Part shown: piece after piece, positions 6,753-13,619 of the stretch | Layout of the letters: every line of letters begins with the position of its first letter | How positions within the stretch are numbered: position 1 is the first letter of the stretch | Assembly (NCBI GenBank): GCA_902826945.1 | Contig: CADEGS010000088.1 | Coordinates: 1 to 16,209 of the forward strand | Length of the DNA stretch: 16,209 bases | From: an uncultured bacterium | Lineage (GTDB): Bacteria > Planctomycetota > UBA1135 > GCA-002686595 | Direction of reading: 5' to 3' | The notes under the pieces: generated by a model | The model's input: the letters and a program-made list of their open reading frames with translations, nothing else | Told to the model about the DNA's origin: nothing | The model's database searches: none | Program-made: the position numbers and the translations under genes

Positions 6753-7817
6753 TCAGCTGCTCTTCTCGGTCGTGACGGTGATCGTCGTGTTGCCGCCGAA
6801 GGTCATGCTCTGCTCCATCGCCAGCTCTTGCCCTTGCATGCTGATGTGCATCGAGGTGTCGATCGTCTGCGACGACTCGCCCGAGAGCTCCAGCGCGTGC
6901 AGGACGCCCAGCTCGAGGTTCCACAGGAGGTCGCCCTCGCCCTCGAAGGAGAACTCGGAGTCCATCGACTGCAGGTCCATCTCGACGCCGCGCTCCTTCA
7001 TCGCGTCGCCCATCATGTCCTCGGTGAGCTCGGTCAGGTCCTTGTTCGAGCTGACGTCCACGGTGACGTGGATGACCGCCACCTTCACGCCGTCCTCCTC
7101 GCGCGTGCCTACGAAGCTCCCGGTCACCTCGCCCTCGAGGTCGCCGATGTACTTGTCGGGCGTGGGCTGCGAGTTGCCCATGCCCATCTCGTCGTCGGGG
7201 ACGTCGACGTCGATCTTCACGTCGCCGCCCGGCGCGAAGACGGAGCGCAGCGCGGAGGGCTCGATCGTCCACGTGTCGCCCTCCGAGACCTCCTTCGTCG
7301 GCAGCAGCCCGAGCAGGTCGAGGTCCTCCTCGAGACCCTCGAGCAGGTCGTCGTCGCCGTTGACGCCCTCGGGGTAGGCCACGTCGTAGTCCTCGGCGTC
7401 GCCGTCCCAGGTGAAGACGACGCGCACGCCCTCGAGGTCGCTCTTGCCGGTCATCTCGAAGCTCTGCTCGCCCATCATCGCGTTCGAGGTCGAGACCGAC
7501 CCGCTCAGCGCGATCTCGTCGAAATGGCGCGTGAGCTTGGTCGGGCGCCCGTCCGCGGCGGCGTCGTACACGTCGGTGACCGTGACGCGGTACTTGCTGG
7601 TGGCCGTCATCTCGACCCCGAAGGCGCTGGAGTCGATCTCCTGGCCGTTCTGCATGATCGTCATGTCTTCCAGCGTCGTCTCGGACTGGTGCTGGAAGCT
7701 CTTGGTCAGGGCGCTGGCGGCGGCCGGGCGGAAGGCGAGCTCGCTCGAGCGCGAGGAGAAGGCCAGCAGGGCCGGGAGGACGAGGACGAGGGGAGCGGTG
7801 CTTCGGTTTTGGTTCAT
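6753..7817 (-). CDS. secreted protein of unknown function, cysteine-free tandem paralogue B
   Basis: This 354-residue protein has an N-terminal export signal (about residues 1-25, TAPLVLVLPALLAF core). The mature protein is acidic and contains no cysteine. It aligns with the downstream paralogue along most of its length: LEGVRVVFTWDGDAEDYDVA (128-147), DDDLLEGLEEDLDLLGLLP (155-173), the EGDTWT core (179-184), APGGDVKI (195-202) and FEGEGDLLWNLELG (291-304). These are probably beta-rich export proteins duplicated in tandem. I know of no function and propose none. The ATG at 7817-7815 has only weak ribosome-binding potential (GCGGAC). A TATAAT hexamer lies about 127 bp upstream on the same strand, and a 14-codon open frame ends over the start codon. 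Confidence 0.75.
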   Translation of the reverse strand: MNQNRSTAPLVLVLPALLAFSSRSSELAFRPAAASALTKSFQHQSETTLEDMTIMQNGQEIDSSAFGVEMTATSKYRVTVTDVYDAAADGRPTKLTRHFDEIALSGSVSTSNAMMGEQSFEMTGKSDLEGVRVVFTWDGDAEDYDVAYPEGVNGDDDLLEGLEEDLDLLGLLPTKEVSEGDTWTIEPSALRSVFAPGGDVKIDVDVPDDEMGMGNSQPTPDKYIGDLEGEVTGSFVGTREEDGVKVAVIHVTVDVSSNKDLTELTEDMMGDAMKERGVEMDLQSMDSEFSFEGEGDLLWNLELGVLHALELSGESSQTIDTSMHISMQGQELAMEQSMTFGGNTTITVTTEKSS

Positions 7818-7858
7818 GGCGGGCGTCCGCAGGGTCGGGGGAAGCCCTCGCAGGGCAT
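7814..7858 (-). other. possible 14-codon upstream ORF
   Basis: An ATG at 7858-7856 opens a 14-codon frame (MPCEGFPRPCGRPP) whose TGA overlaps the ATG of paralogue B as ATGA, the same overlap type used between real genes in this window. There is no ribosome binding site before it. It could couple translation or be chance. Confidence 0.15.
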
Positions 7859-7943
7859 GGAAGGGGCGCGGCCTCGAGCGCGGGTACGCAGGGCGCGCGC
7901 GGAGATTTCGCCGGAGGCGGCGGGGGAGGCCGACCGGCGGGGG

Positions 7944-7949
7944 ATTATA
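7944..7949 (-). promoter_or_regulatory. candidate -10 box (TATAAT) for paralogue B
   Basis: The minus strand reads TATAAT at 7949-7944, a perfect -10 hexamer and rare in DNA this GC-rich. A matching -35 at 17 bp is not evident (CGATCC). It would give a leader of about 120 bases before the start of paralogue B. It lies downstream of the metallopeptidase gene and its hairpin, where a new transcription unit would be expected. Confidence 0.4.
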
Positions 7950-7983
7950 GGCCGCCGGACGCGCGCGGATCGACCGCCAAGCA

Positions 7984-8023
7984 GAGCGCCCCCCTCCCGC
8001 CGGACGGCGCGAGGGGGGCGCTC
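7984..8023 (-). terminator. strong hairpin after the metallopeptidase gene, likely terminator
   Basis: GAGCGCCCCCCTC (7984-7996) and GAGGGGGGCGCTC (8011-8023) are perfect 13-bp inverted repeats. The 14-base middle contains a further GCC/GGC stem. On the minus strand it begins 20 bases after the stop codon of the metallopeptidase. There is no following U-tract, so if it terminates it does so as a GC-rich hairpin or with help from Rho. Confidence 0.6.
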
Positions 8024-8043
8024 GGGAGGCCGGAGCCGCGCGC

Positions 8044-11000
8044 TTACGGCGCGTCGACGACCGTCACCTGCAGGCCGCGCGTGGCCGAGAACGGCCCCGG
8101 AGCCGCCCCGTCGGTGACGAAGCCCTGGAAGTAGAAGGACAGGCCGACGAAGGCCGGGATGGCCGGCACGGGCAGCGGCATCGTGCCCTGCCCGAAGACG
8201 TCCAGCGGCAGGACGAAGCCCACCTCCGGCAGCACCAGGAGCTCGGTCTGCAGGAGGTTGATGAACGCCGCGGTCGGCGCGGGCCCCTCGAACAGGTAGG
8301 CGGTGGCCCCCGGCGGGCCGTTCTTGATGGCGACCACGTGGTCGGGGTTCCCGATCACGGCGGGCTGACCGCGCGTGTCGATCGCGGGCACGCCGTTCGT
8401 CCCGGCCAGGCCGGAGCCGTAGAGCGTCGGCAGGCCGGCCGTGGGCGAGGACGAGAGCGTCGCGACGCACACGTCGTCGATGTTCCACCCGCCGAGCTGC
8501 AGGCCGCCGTCGGTCGTCAGGCGGAACTCGACCTGAACGTTCGGGTTGCCGTCCGCGACCGACGAGATGTCGAGGTCGAACGGCGTCCAGCTCGTGTCGA
8601 GCGTGTGGCCGTTCAGCGGGTTCGTCCACAGCGTGGTGCCGTTCACGCGGATCTCCGCCTGGTCGAAGATCGCCTCCTCGACCGTCAGCCAGCGCTGGAA
8701 CGAGAGCGTCGCGCCGACCGCGCCGGAGAGGTCGATCGAGGGCGACACCAGGCGGTTGATGACGTTCGGCTGGTAAGCGCCGTTGAAGCCGCTGGGGCCG
8801 AGGTCGTTGCCCCACACGCGCGTGCCGCTGAAGGCGCTCGAGGGGTCGCTCCACGGCACGCCGCTCGACGAGCCGCTGGAGCCGTTGGGCACGTCGTGCT
8901 GCCAGTCGTCCTGCGTGGCGATCTGGAAGTGCGTCCAGCCGTTGTCGCCGGCGGTCTCGAAGTCGTCCTCGTAGAAGTTCACGAGCTCGCCGACCTTGAA
9001 GGACAGCGTGCCGGTCTCCGGCCACACCTGCGAGTTGCCGAGGCCGTCCGTGCCCTCGAAGTAGTAATCGACCTGCGCCGGCGAGGTCACCCCGGGCAGG
9101 AGCGCGGTCCACTGCGCGCCCGTGCCGTCGGCCATCGGCAGCTCGGTGTAGGCGCCGCCGTTGACGCGGTAGAACACCGACGTGCCGCTGATCGAGGGGT
9201 TGACGAGCGCCGTCACGTCCGCCGCCACGCCGTACGGTCCGGCCTCGTCCAGCGTGTTCGGCGCCGCGATCACGTTCGTGAAGCCGACGAAGTCGGGCAC
9301 GAAGGACGGGAAGCCCTGGGCGACGAAGCCGGCGTCGATCTGGGCGCCGTGCGGCGTGCCGTTGTTGATGTTCCCGTCGTTGTCGTCCAGCGTCAGGAGC
9401 TGCTCGACGATGATGCTGTCGATCGTCCCCTGGTCGAAGGCGTTCATCCAGCCCAGGAACAGCGCGTCGGCGAGCGCGTCGCCGGCCGCGTTGCCCAGCG
9501 CGGCGTCCAGCTCGACGCGCATCTTCCAGAAGGCGCCCATCAGGACCTCGCCGTCGGTGTGCACCCCGCCGTAGCAGCCGCCGTTCCCGTCGCCGCAGTA
9601 CTGGCGCGTGTTGTTGCCCGTGCGGATGAAGCCGTTGCCGGCGAACATCTCGCCCACGATCGGCGAGTCGCCCTGGTACATGGCGTAGACGTCGGCGTTG
9701 CCCTCGCCGAAGCCGTCGCCGCCGTTCCCGCTGCCGTAGCGCACGTTCTGCCAATGGCCCTGCTCGTGGTGGATCACCGTCGCGTAGGCCGTGTTGACGC
9801 AGCCGCCGGCCTCGTACCAGTAGTTCGTCTCGTTGCCGACGAACACCGCGTTGCAGTTCGAGACGCTGAAGCTGCCGAAGTCGCGGAACTCGATCATCAC
9901 GACCGCGCGGTTGACGAAGTCCATCATCGCGTCGGCGGGATTCACGGCGCGCGTCCAGTCGCGCATGCTGTTGATCCGGTAGAAGGCGTTCGCCTGGGCG
10001 GTGACGTCCTCGTTGGGCGCGGGGTTCATCGTCACGACGTTGCCCGTCCCCGTGAGCGGCACGGTGAGCGAGTACTCGACGTCCGTGTCGTGCAGCACGT
10101 CGTTGTACAGGCCGTCGTAGGTGACGGTGACGTTGAGCGGCCCGGACACGCCCGGGAAGTTGAAGTTGCCGTTCGCGTCCGTCGTGGTCGTGCCGGCCGG
10201 GCTGGTGACGGTCATGTACGCCATCGGCACCGCCGTCTCCGGGTTCGAAGGGATGTCGGGCAGCACGCCCGGCGTGGCGAACGACACGACCTGCCCGCCC
10301 ACGTCGAGCTGGTGCACGCGGTCCTGGCGCTCGATCACGCGCGGAGCCCCCTGCGCCGCGACGAAGTAGCGGTACGACACGACGTCGAAGGCGACGCCGC
10401 GGAAGGTCAGGTCGAGCCGCCAGGCGAGGCGCGGCTGCGCCTGCTTGTCCACGGTCTCGCGCACGATCACGAGCTCGGGCTGGCCGGCCGCGCTCGGGGC
10501 CATGCCCACCTCCTTGCGGAACGTCTCCGTCGCGAAGCGCAGCGCTCCGGCGGCGTCGAGCGTCGGCTGCGTGTCCATGCCCGCCACGCCGGGCAGCGCC
10601 TTCGAGTCGATCGCCAGCAGGTCGCCGTCGGCCGAGAAGAGCGCGTTGACCGTGCCGTCCTCCACGGGCACGCCGTTCACCTCCTGGAGCAGGCGCACGG
10701 TGACCTTGTCGCTCGAGCCCTCCAGGGCCAGCGGCAGGAACAGCGCTCGCTCGTCGCGCAGCGTGGCCGTCTGGATCCCGAGCAGCTCGTGCGCCTCGGC
10801 GACGCGCTCGCGCGCCAGCGCCAGGAAGTCCGCGTCGGTGCGCACGCTGCGGCCGGCGGGGAGGCTGCCGCCGAAGAGCAGGCGGACGGCGCCGGTGCCG
10901 CGGTCGGCGCGCGTGCGCCAGGTGCTGCCGTGCTCGGCCTGCCAGCGGCGCAGGCCGCCGGCCAGGTCGGGACCGGAGGCGGGCTCGTGCGACTGGGCCA

Positions 11001-11061
11001 GGCCCGCCGGGGCCAGGAGAAGGCCCGCCAGCAGCGGGAGGAGGGGATGGGGTCGGCTCAT
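8044..11061 (-). CDS. secreted zinc metallopeptidase with FTP propeptide, MAM-like and planctomycete-type C-terminal domains
   Basis: This 1005-residue exported protease has these parts in order: signal peptide (1-23, ending GLAQS); FTP-type propeptide (about 75-255, with LLQEVNGVPVEDGTVNALFS at 124-143); a carboxypeptidase-regulatory-like beta domain (about 276-318); and a gluzincin catalytic domain (about 350-590). The zinc site reads HHEQGHW (His432, Glu433, His436), with the third ligand Glu453 in GEGNADVYA. GGVHTDGEVLMGAFWKM at 498-514 resembles the VHxIGEVW segment of M36 peptidases. After an Ig/Fn3-like linker comes a MAM-like jelly-roll (about 695-868, GGWNIDDVCV). The C-terminal domain (about 875-1005) resembles repeats seen in planctomycete exported proteins. 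The ATG at 11061-11059 follows GGAAAG by 4 bases. A 55-codon longer open frame lacks support. The substrate is unknown. Confidence 0.88.
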   Translation of the reverse strand: MSRPHPLLPLLAGLLLAPAGLAQSHEPASGPDLAGGLRRWQAEHGSTWRTRADRGTGAVRLLFGGSLPAGRSVRTDADFLALARERVAEAHELLGIQTATLRDERALFLPLALEGSSDKVTVRLLQEVNGVPVEDGTVNALFSADGDLLAIDSKALPGVAGMDTQPTLDAAGALRFATETFRKEVGMAPSAAGQPELVIVRETVDKQAQPRLAWRLDLTFRGVAFDVVSYRYFVAAQGAPRVIERQDRVHQLDVGGQVVSFATPGVLPDIPSNPETAVPMAYMTVTSPAGTTTTDANGNFNFPGVSGPLNVTVTYDGLYNDVLHDTDVEYSLTVPLTGTGNVVTMNPAPNEDVTAQANAFYRINSMRDWTRAVNPADAMMDFVNRAVVMIEFRDFGSFSVSNCNAVFVGNETNYWYEAGGCVNTAYATVIHHEQGHWQNVRYGSGNGGDGFGEGNADVYAMYQGDSPIVGEMFAGNGFIRTGNNTRQYCGDGNGGCYGGVHTDGEVLMGAFWKMRVELDAALGNAAGDALADALFLGWMNAFDQGTIDSIIVEQLLTLDDNDGNINNGTPHGAQIDAGFVAQGFPSFVPDFVGFTNVIAAPNTLDEAGPYGVAADVTALVNPSISGTSVFYRVNGGAYTELPMADGTGAQWTALLPGVTSPAQVDYYFEGTDGLGNSQVWPETGTLSFKVGELVNFYEDDFETAGDNGWTHFQIATQDDWQHDVPNGSSGSSSGVPWSDPSSAFSGTRVWGNDLGPSGFNGAYQPNVINRLVSPSIDLSGAVGATLSFQRWLTVEEAIFDQAEIRVNGTTLWTNPLNGHTLDTSWTPFDLDISSVADGNPNVQVEFRLTTDGGLQLGGWNIDDVCVATLSSSPTAGLPTLYGSGLAGTNGVPAIDTRGQPAVIGNPDHVVAIKNGPPGATAYLFEGPAPTAAFINLLQTELLVLPEVGFVLPLDVFGQGTMPLPVPAIPAFVGLSFYFQGFVTDGAAPGPFSATRGLQVTVVDAP

Positions 11062-11091
11062 GGGGCTTTCCGGAAGGAGGAACGGAAGGGT

Positions 11092-11122
11092 GCCGTCTCC
11101 GGAGCGCAGCCCCGGAGCCGGC
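11092..11122 (-). other. leader hairpin upstream of the metallopeptidase
   Basis: GCCGTCTCCG (11092-11101) pairs with CGGAGCCGGC (11113-11122) at nine of ten positions across an 11-base loop. It lies 31-61 bases before the start codon. It could affect transcript stability or translation. It is not similar to any riboswitch I recognise. Confidence 0.25.
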
Positions 11123-11346
11123 AGAGGGGATGAGCACGGGACGGGGGAGGCCGCGCAGAGGTTCCCCTGGGCCGGGCTTCCGCCCCAGTTTGCCCGAAGT
11201 CCGCCGCGGCGGGTCTGCCCGGCCAAAGGGAAGGTCGGGCGCGCCGCCCTCTCGCGCCCGGGCGCAGGCGGTCCTAGGCTCCGCGACGATCCCCGAGCGT
11301 GCGCAGCGCCGGCCCTGGCCGCCTGCGCGCGCTCCGAACGGCTTCC

Positions 11347-11353
11347 AGGAGGA
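11347..11353 (+). promoter_or_regulatory. strong ribosome binding site of the selenoprotein gene
   Basis: AGGAGGA sits 5 bases before the GTG at 11359. It is the best Shine-Dalgarno match in the window and fixes the start of a gene that would otherwise be dismissed because of its early TGA. Confidence 0.85.
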
Positions 11354-11358
11354 ACCCC

Positions 11359-11574
11359 GTGCAGGTCCGCATCGAGTACTGCGTGCAGTGAAACTACGAG
11401 CCCCAGGCGGCCGGTCTGGCCGCCGAGCTCACCAGCGCGTTCCCCGGGGCGCAGATCGACCTCGTGCGCTCCAAGGGCGGGGCCTTCGAGGTCTCGGTGG
11501 ACGGCCGCCGGGTCTTCTCGAAGCTCGCCGAGGGACGCTTCCCGCGCTACCAGGAGATCCCCGGGCTCGTCTGA
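11359..11574 (+). CDS. SelW/Rdx-family selenoprotein with in-frame UGA (Sec11)
   Basis: Reading the TGA at 11389-11391 as selenocysteine gives a 71-residue protein that starts MQVRIEYCVQU. This is the beta strand plus Cys-x-x-Sec redox motif of the SelW/SelT/SelH (Rdx) thioredoxin-like family. The rest fits the family: AAELTSAFPGAQIDLVRSKG (21-40), GAFEVSVDGRRVFSKLAEGR (41-60) and FPRYQEIPGLV to a normal TGA at 11572. Rdx proteins are short (70-100 residues) and are thought to take part in thiol redox reactions; the substrate is unknown. The start is GTG with AGGAGGA in front. A hairpin fitting a bacterial SECIS begins 14 bases after the UGA. A disabled gene is the alternative, but intact coding sense on both sides of the TGA argues against it. 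Sec machinery (selA, selB, selC, selD) must be elsewhere in the genome. It is convergent with the DUF3352-like gene. Confidence 0.88.
11389..11424 (+). promoter_or_regulatory. UGA Sec codon and bacterial SECIS hairpin
   Basis: After the UGA (11389-11391) comes a perfect 7-bp stem, GGCGGCC (11406-11412) with GGCCGCC (11418-11424), and a 5-base loop GGUCU (11413-11417). The loop starts 21 bases after the UGA. The published bacterial SECIS pattern places the apical loop about 16-37 bases away with a G in its first two positions, and both conditions are met. From memory the loop GGUCU also matches the SelB-binding loop of Escherichia coli fdhF. SelB carrying Sec-tRNA would bind here. Confidence 0.82.
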
Positions 11575-11581
11575 ATCGCGC

Positions 11582-11609
11582 GCGGCGGCCGCGTCCCCGC
11601 GGCCGCCGC
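11582..11609. terminator. bidirectional hairpin between convergent genes
   Basis: GCGGCGGCCGCG (11582-11593) and CGCGGCCGCCGC (11598-11609) form a perfect 12-bp stem with the tetraloop TCCC. It fills the 43-bp gap between the selenoprotein stop (11574) and the DUF3352-like stop (11618), where a shared terminator is expected. No T-tract is present on either side. Confidence 0.65.
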
Positions 11610-11617
11610 CGAGCGGG

Positions 11618-13459
11618 CTAGTAGCCCCCGTCCTCGGGCTCGTCCGGCTCCTCGGGCATCTCCTCCTCCTCGTAGTCCTCGTAGGGGAAGGGCTCCGAGG
11701 GGTACGCCTCGAGCATCGCCTGCTGGCGCATGCGCGCCTGCAGCGCGGCGTTGATCCCGGCGCCCAGGCCCCACGCGAGCATCATCGGGTTGCCGAGCGC
11801 GGCCGCGAGCTGCAGGGCCATCGAGCGCTCCGTGACCATGCGCGACACGAGGTCGTCCCCCTCGATGCGCGTGACGTTGACCGTCGGCTGCGCGCCGCGC
11901 AGGAGCTCGGCCAGGCTCGGCAGGAGCACGCCCGGATCGCGCGCCGGGTCGTGGGGCGAGCGCACCGCGTTCGCGAGCGCCGCGCAGGCCAGGCTGGCCA
12001 GCCCGTAGCCCTCGCGCGCCGCGGGCCCGAGGTCCATGAACTGGAGCATGCTCAGGTCGTCGGTGCGGCCCGAGAACGCCTGGCGGAAGCGCGCGTCGCC
12101 GAGCAGGCCGGCGTCGCCGCGCGCGGCCGCCTCGGCCTGCGCCAGCGCGCCGTCGAGCGCCTGGCGCGTCGCCGCCGCCCACAGGACGCCGTCCTTGACC
12201 GCGAACGAGGGCTCGAGCGGGATCGGCAGGCCGGGGAACAGCAGGCTGCGGCAGCGCTGTCCGCGCAGCTCGAACGCGCGCAGCGCGACGTAGCCGCGCG
12301 TCTGCGCCTCGAGCGCGGCCAGGTGCTCGCCGAGCTTCGCGATCGTGGCCTCCAGGCGCGCCTCGTCGTCCACGCCGACCAGGAGCACCGTCGAGGTCAG
12401 CCCGCCGCCGGAGGACTCGCTCGCGAAGCCGCCGACGAGGTCGCCCAGCGGGGCGACGAAGTCCTGCTCCAGGTCGAAGCCTGTGTGCTCGCGGAACTCG
12501 CCGAGGAGGTCCTCGCCGCTCGCGTCGGCGAGCATCTCGACCAGCTCGGGCAGGAAGTCCAGGCGCACGTGCCCCAGCCACGCCATGCGGGCGTCGGCGG
12601 GCAGGAGGCGCAGCTCCTCGGGCTGGAGCGGGCGGCGCGAGAGGAAGCCGGCCGACTCGGCCATCGAGACGCCGTGGACCACGCGCGTGACGCTGTGCAT
12701 GCGCTGCTCTCCCTGGCCGATCGCGAGGCGCAGCCCCGGCGCCTTGTCGCCCAGGAGCCCGAAGCGGTCGAGGAAGTCGAACAGGACGTCGCCCTGCGGG
12801 CCCGCCATGTCCACGGCCATGCGCAGGTAGGGCTCGACCGCCGCGCCGTCGATCTCGAGCGAGAGCACCGGCTTGGCGTCGGGCGGCAGGTCCATGCCCG
12901 CCTGCGGCGCCCAGTCGTGCGGCTCGCCGAAGGAGACGAAGTAGCCCTCGCGGCCGGCCGAGGGCGGCAGCGCGCCGTGCAGGAGCGCGCCGACGGGCAG
13001 CGCGACGCGCTGCCAGGTCGCGCCGGCGACGGGCTCCGACGCCATCCCGCCCATCTCGAGCAGCCCGGCCACCGCGGCCGCGATCGAGCTGCCCTTGGCG
13101 GCGTCGCCGAAGGCGCGCAGCTGCACCTCGACCGGGGCCGCGCCGTCCTGCATCGCGGCCGGCGGGAAGACGCGCATCTCGAGGTCGTGCGCGCCGAGGA
13201 AGAGGTCGGTCAGGAGGCGCACGGCGGGCTCGGGCAGCTCGCCGCCGAGCTCGGCGGGCAGCTCGAGCAGGCGCTCGTCGAGCAGCGACAGCGCCCGCCG
13301 CAGGCCGGCGTCGCGCGGGTCGGCGAGGAGCGCGTCGGGCCCGGCGCACGAGGCGCGCAGGAACGGCACCGAGGGCGCGCGCGTCGGCTCCTGTGCGGTC
13401 GGGGCGAGCGCGGCGAGGACGAGGACGAGGACGGGAGCGCTGCGGGAGAGGAGCGACAT
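11618..13459 (-). CDS. DUF3352-like secreted protein with acidic tail
   Basis: This 613-residue protein has an N-terminal signal peptide (about 1-23, PVLVLVLAALAPTAQ), so it is exported or periplasmic. The segment REHTGFDLEQDFVAPLGDLV at 323-342 is the landmark of DUF3352-type proteins. The general plan (a domain of about 280 residues, then FAVKDGVLWAAATRQALDGAL at about 419-439) also fits. A hydrophobic stretch at about 548-575 could be a membrane segment. The last 22 residues are strongly acidic (EDYEEEEMPEEPDEPEDGGY at 594-613). Molecular function is unknown. The ATG at 13459-13457 follows AGGA with a 7-base gap. A candidate promoter lies 40-68 bases upstream. The gene is divergent from the EAL-HDOD gene and converges on the selenoprotein gene. 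Confidence 0.75.
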   Translation of the reverse strand: MSLLSRSAPVLVLVLAALAPTAQEPTRAPSVPFLRASCAGPDALLADPRDAGLRRALSLLDERLLELPAELGGELPEPAVRLLTDLFLGAHDLEMRVFPPAAMQDGAAPVEVQLRAFGDAAKGSSIAAAVAGLLEMGGMASEPVAGATWQRVALPVGALLHGALPPSAGREGYFVSFGEPHDWAPQAGMDLPPDAKPVLSLEIDGAAVEPYLRMAVDMAGPQGDVLFDFLDRFGLLGDKAPGLRLAIGQGEQRMHSVTRVVHGVSMAESAGFLSRRPLQPEELRLLPADARMAWLGHVRLDFLPELVEMLADASGEDLLGEFREHTGFDLEQDFVAPLGDLVGGFASESSGGGLTSTVLLVGVDDEARLEATIAKLGEHLAALEAQTRGYVALRAFELRGQRCRSLLFPGLPIPLEPSFAVKDGVLWAAATRQALDGALAQAEAAARGDAGLLGDARFRQAFSGRTDDLSMLQFMDLGPAAREGYGLASLACAALANAVRSPHDPARDPGVLLPSLAELLRGAQPTVNVTRIEGDDLVSRMVTERSMALQLAAALGNPMMLAWGLGAGINAALQARMRQQAMLEAYPSEPFPYEDYEEEEMPEEPDEPEDGGY

Positions 13460-13498
13460 GGACGGATCCTGGTGGCTGGGGGCGGGGAACGGCCACGG

Positions 13499-13527
13499 AA
13501 ACTACTTCTCCCGGCGAGCGAGCGGAA
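13499..13527 (-). promoter_or_regulatory. candidate promoter of the DUF3352-like gene
   Basis: On the minus strand TTCCGC (13527-13522), a 17-bp spacer and TAGTTT (13504-13499) lie 40 bp before the start codon. Each hexamer matches the sigma-70 consensus at only three positions, so this is a weak candidate chosen for its spacing and location. Confidence 0.28.
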
Positions 13528-13545
13528 GGAGGCGTCCCGCCCGCG

Positions 13546-13563
13546 CCGGCCGGAAACGGCCGG
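13546..13563 (+). other. GNRA-capped hairpin upstream of the EAL-HDOD gene
   Basis: CCGGCCG (13546-13552), loop GAAA and CGGCCGG (13557-13563) form a perfect 7-bp stem with a stable GNRA-type tetraloop. It lies 56 bp before the EAL-HDOD start, in a 160-bp divergent gap. It could be a leader structure or a protein-binding site. The same gap has a direct repeat GGAACGGCCAC at 13486 and 13604. Confidence 0.3.
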
Positions 13564-13619
13564 GCGGCTCCAGGGCGGACGCCCGGCGCGCCGATCCGGG
13601 GGCGGAACGGCCACACGAC

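Larger units (their letters stand above)
11062..11358. other. divergent intergenic region between metallopeptidase and selenoprotein genes
   Basis: These 297 bases should hold the promoters of both flanking genes. I see no convincing -35/-10 pair. Weak candidates are TAGGCT (11275-11280, plus strand) and the 12-bp palindrome CCGCCGCGGCGG (11201-11212), possibly an operator. The sequence next to the metallopeptidase is its transcript leader and holds a 10-bp hairpin with one mismatch. No gene is supported here. Confidence 0.5.

Noticed and set aside
10236..10252. A tRNA T-arm-like GGGTTCGAAGGG
   Set aside because: It lies within the metallopeptidase coding region and no acceptor or anticodon stem can be built around it.
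8338..11133. A 931-codon frame antisense to the metallopeptidase
   Set aside because: It mirrors the codon bias of the real gene, is rich in Val/Arg/His/Ala, and shows no domain, signal peptide or ribosome binding site.
11359..11391. A premature stop making the SelW-like gene a pseudogene
   Set aside because: The Cys-x-x-UGA position, strong ribosome binding site, intact downstream coding sense and SECIS-like hairpin together fit selenocysteine better than decay.
13458..13619. An earlier ATG for the EAL-HDOD gene at 13458
   Set aside because: It would add 54 low-complexity residues and overlap the start of the divergent gene. The family's conserved opening begins right after the ATG at 13620.
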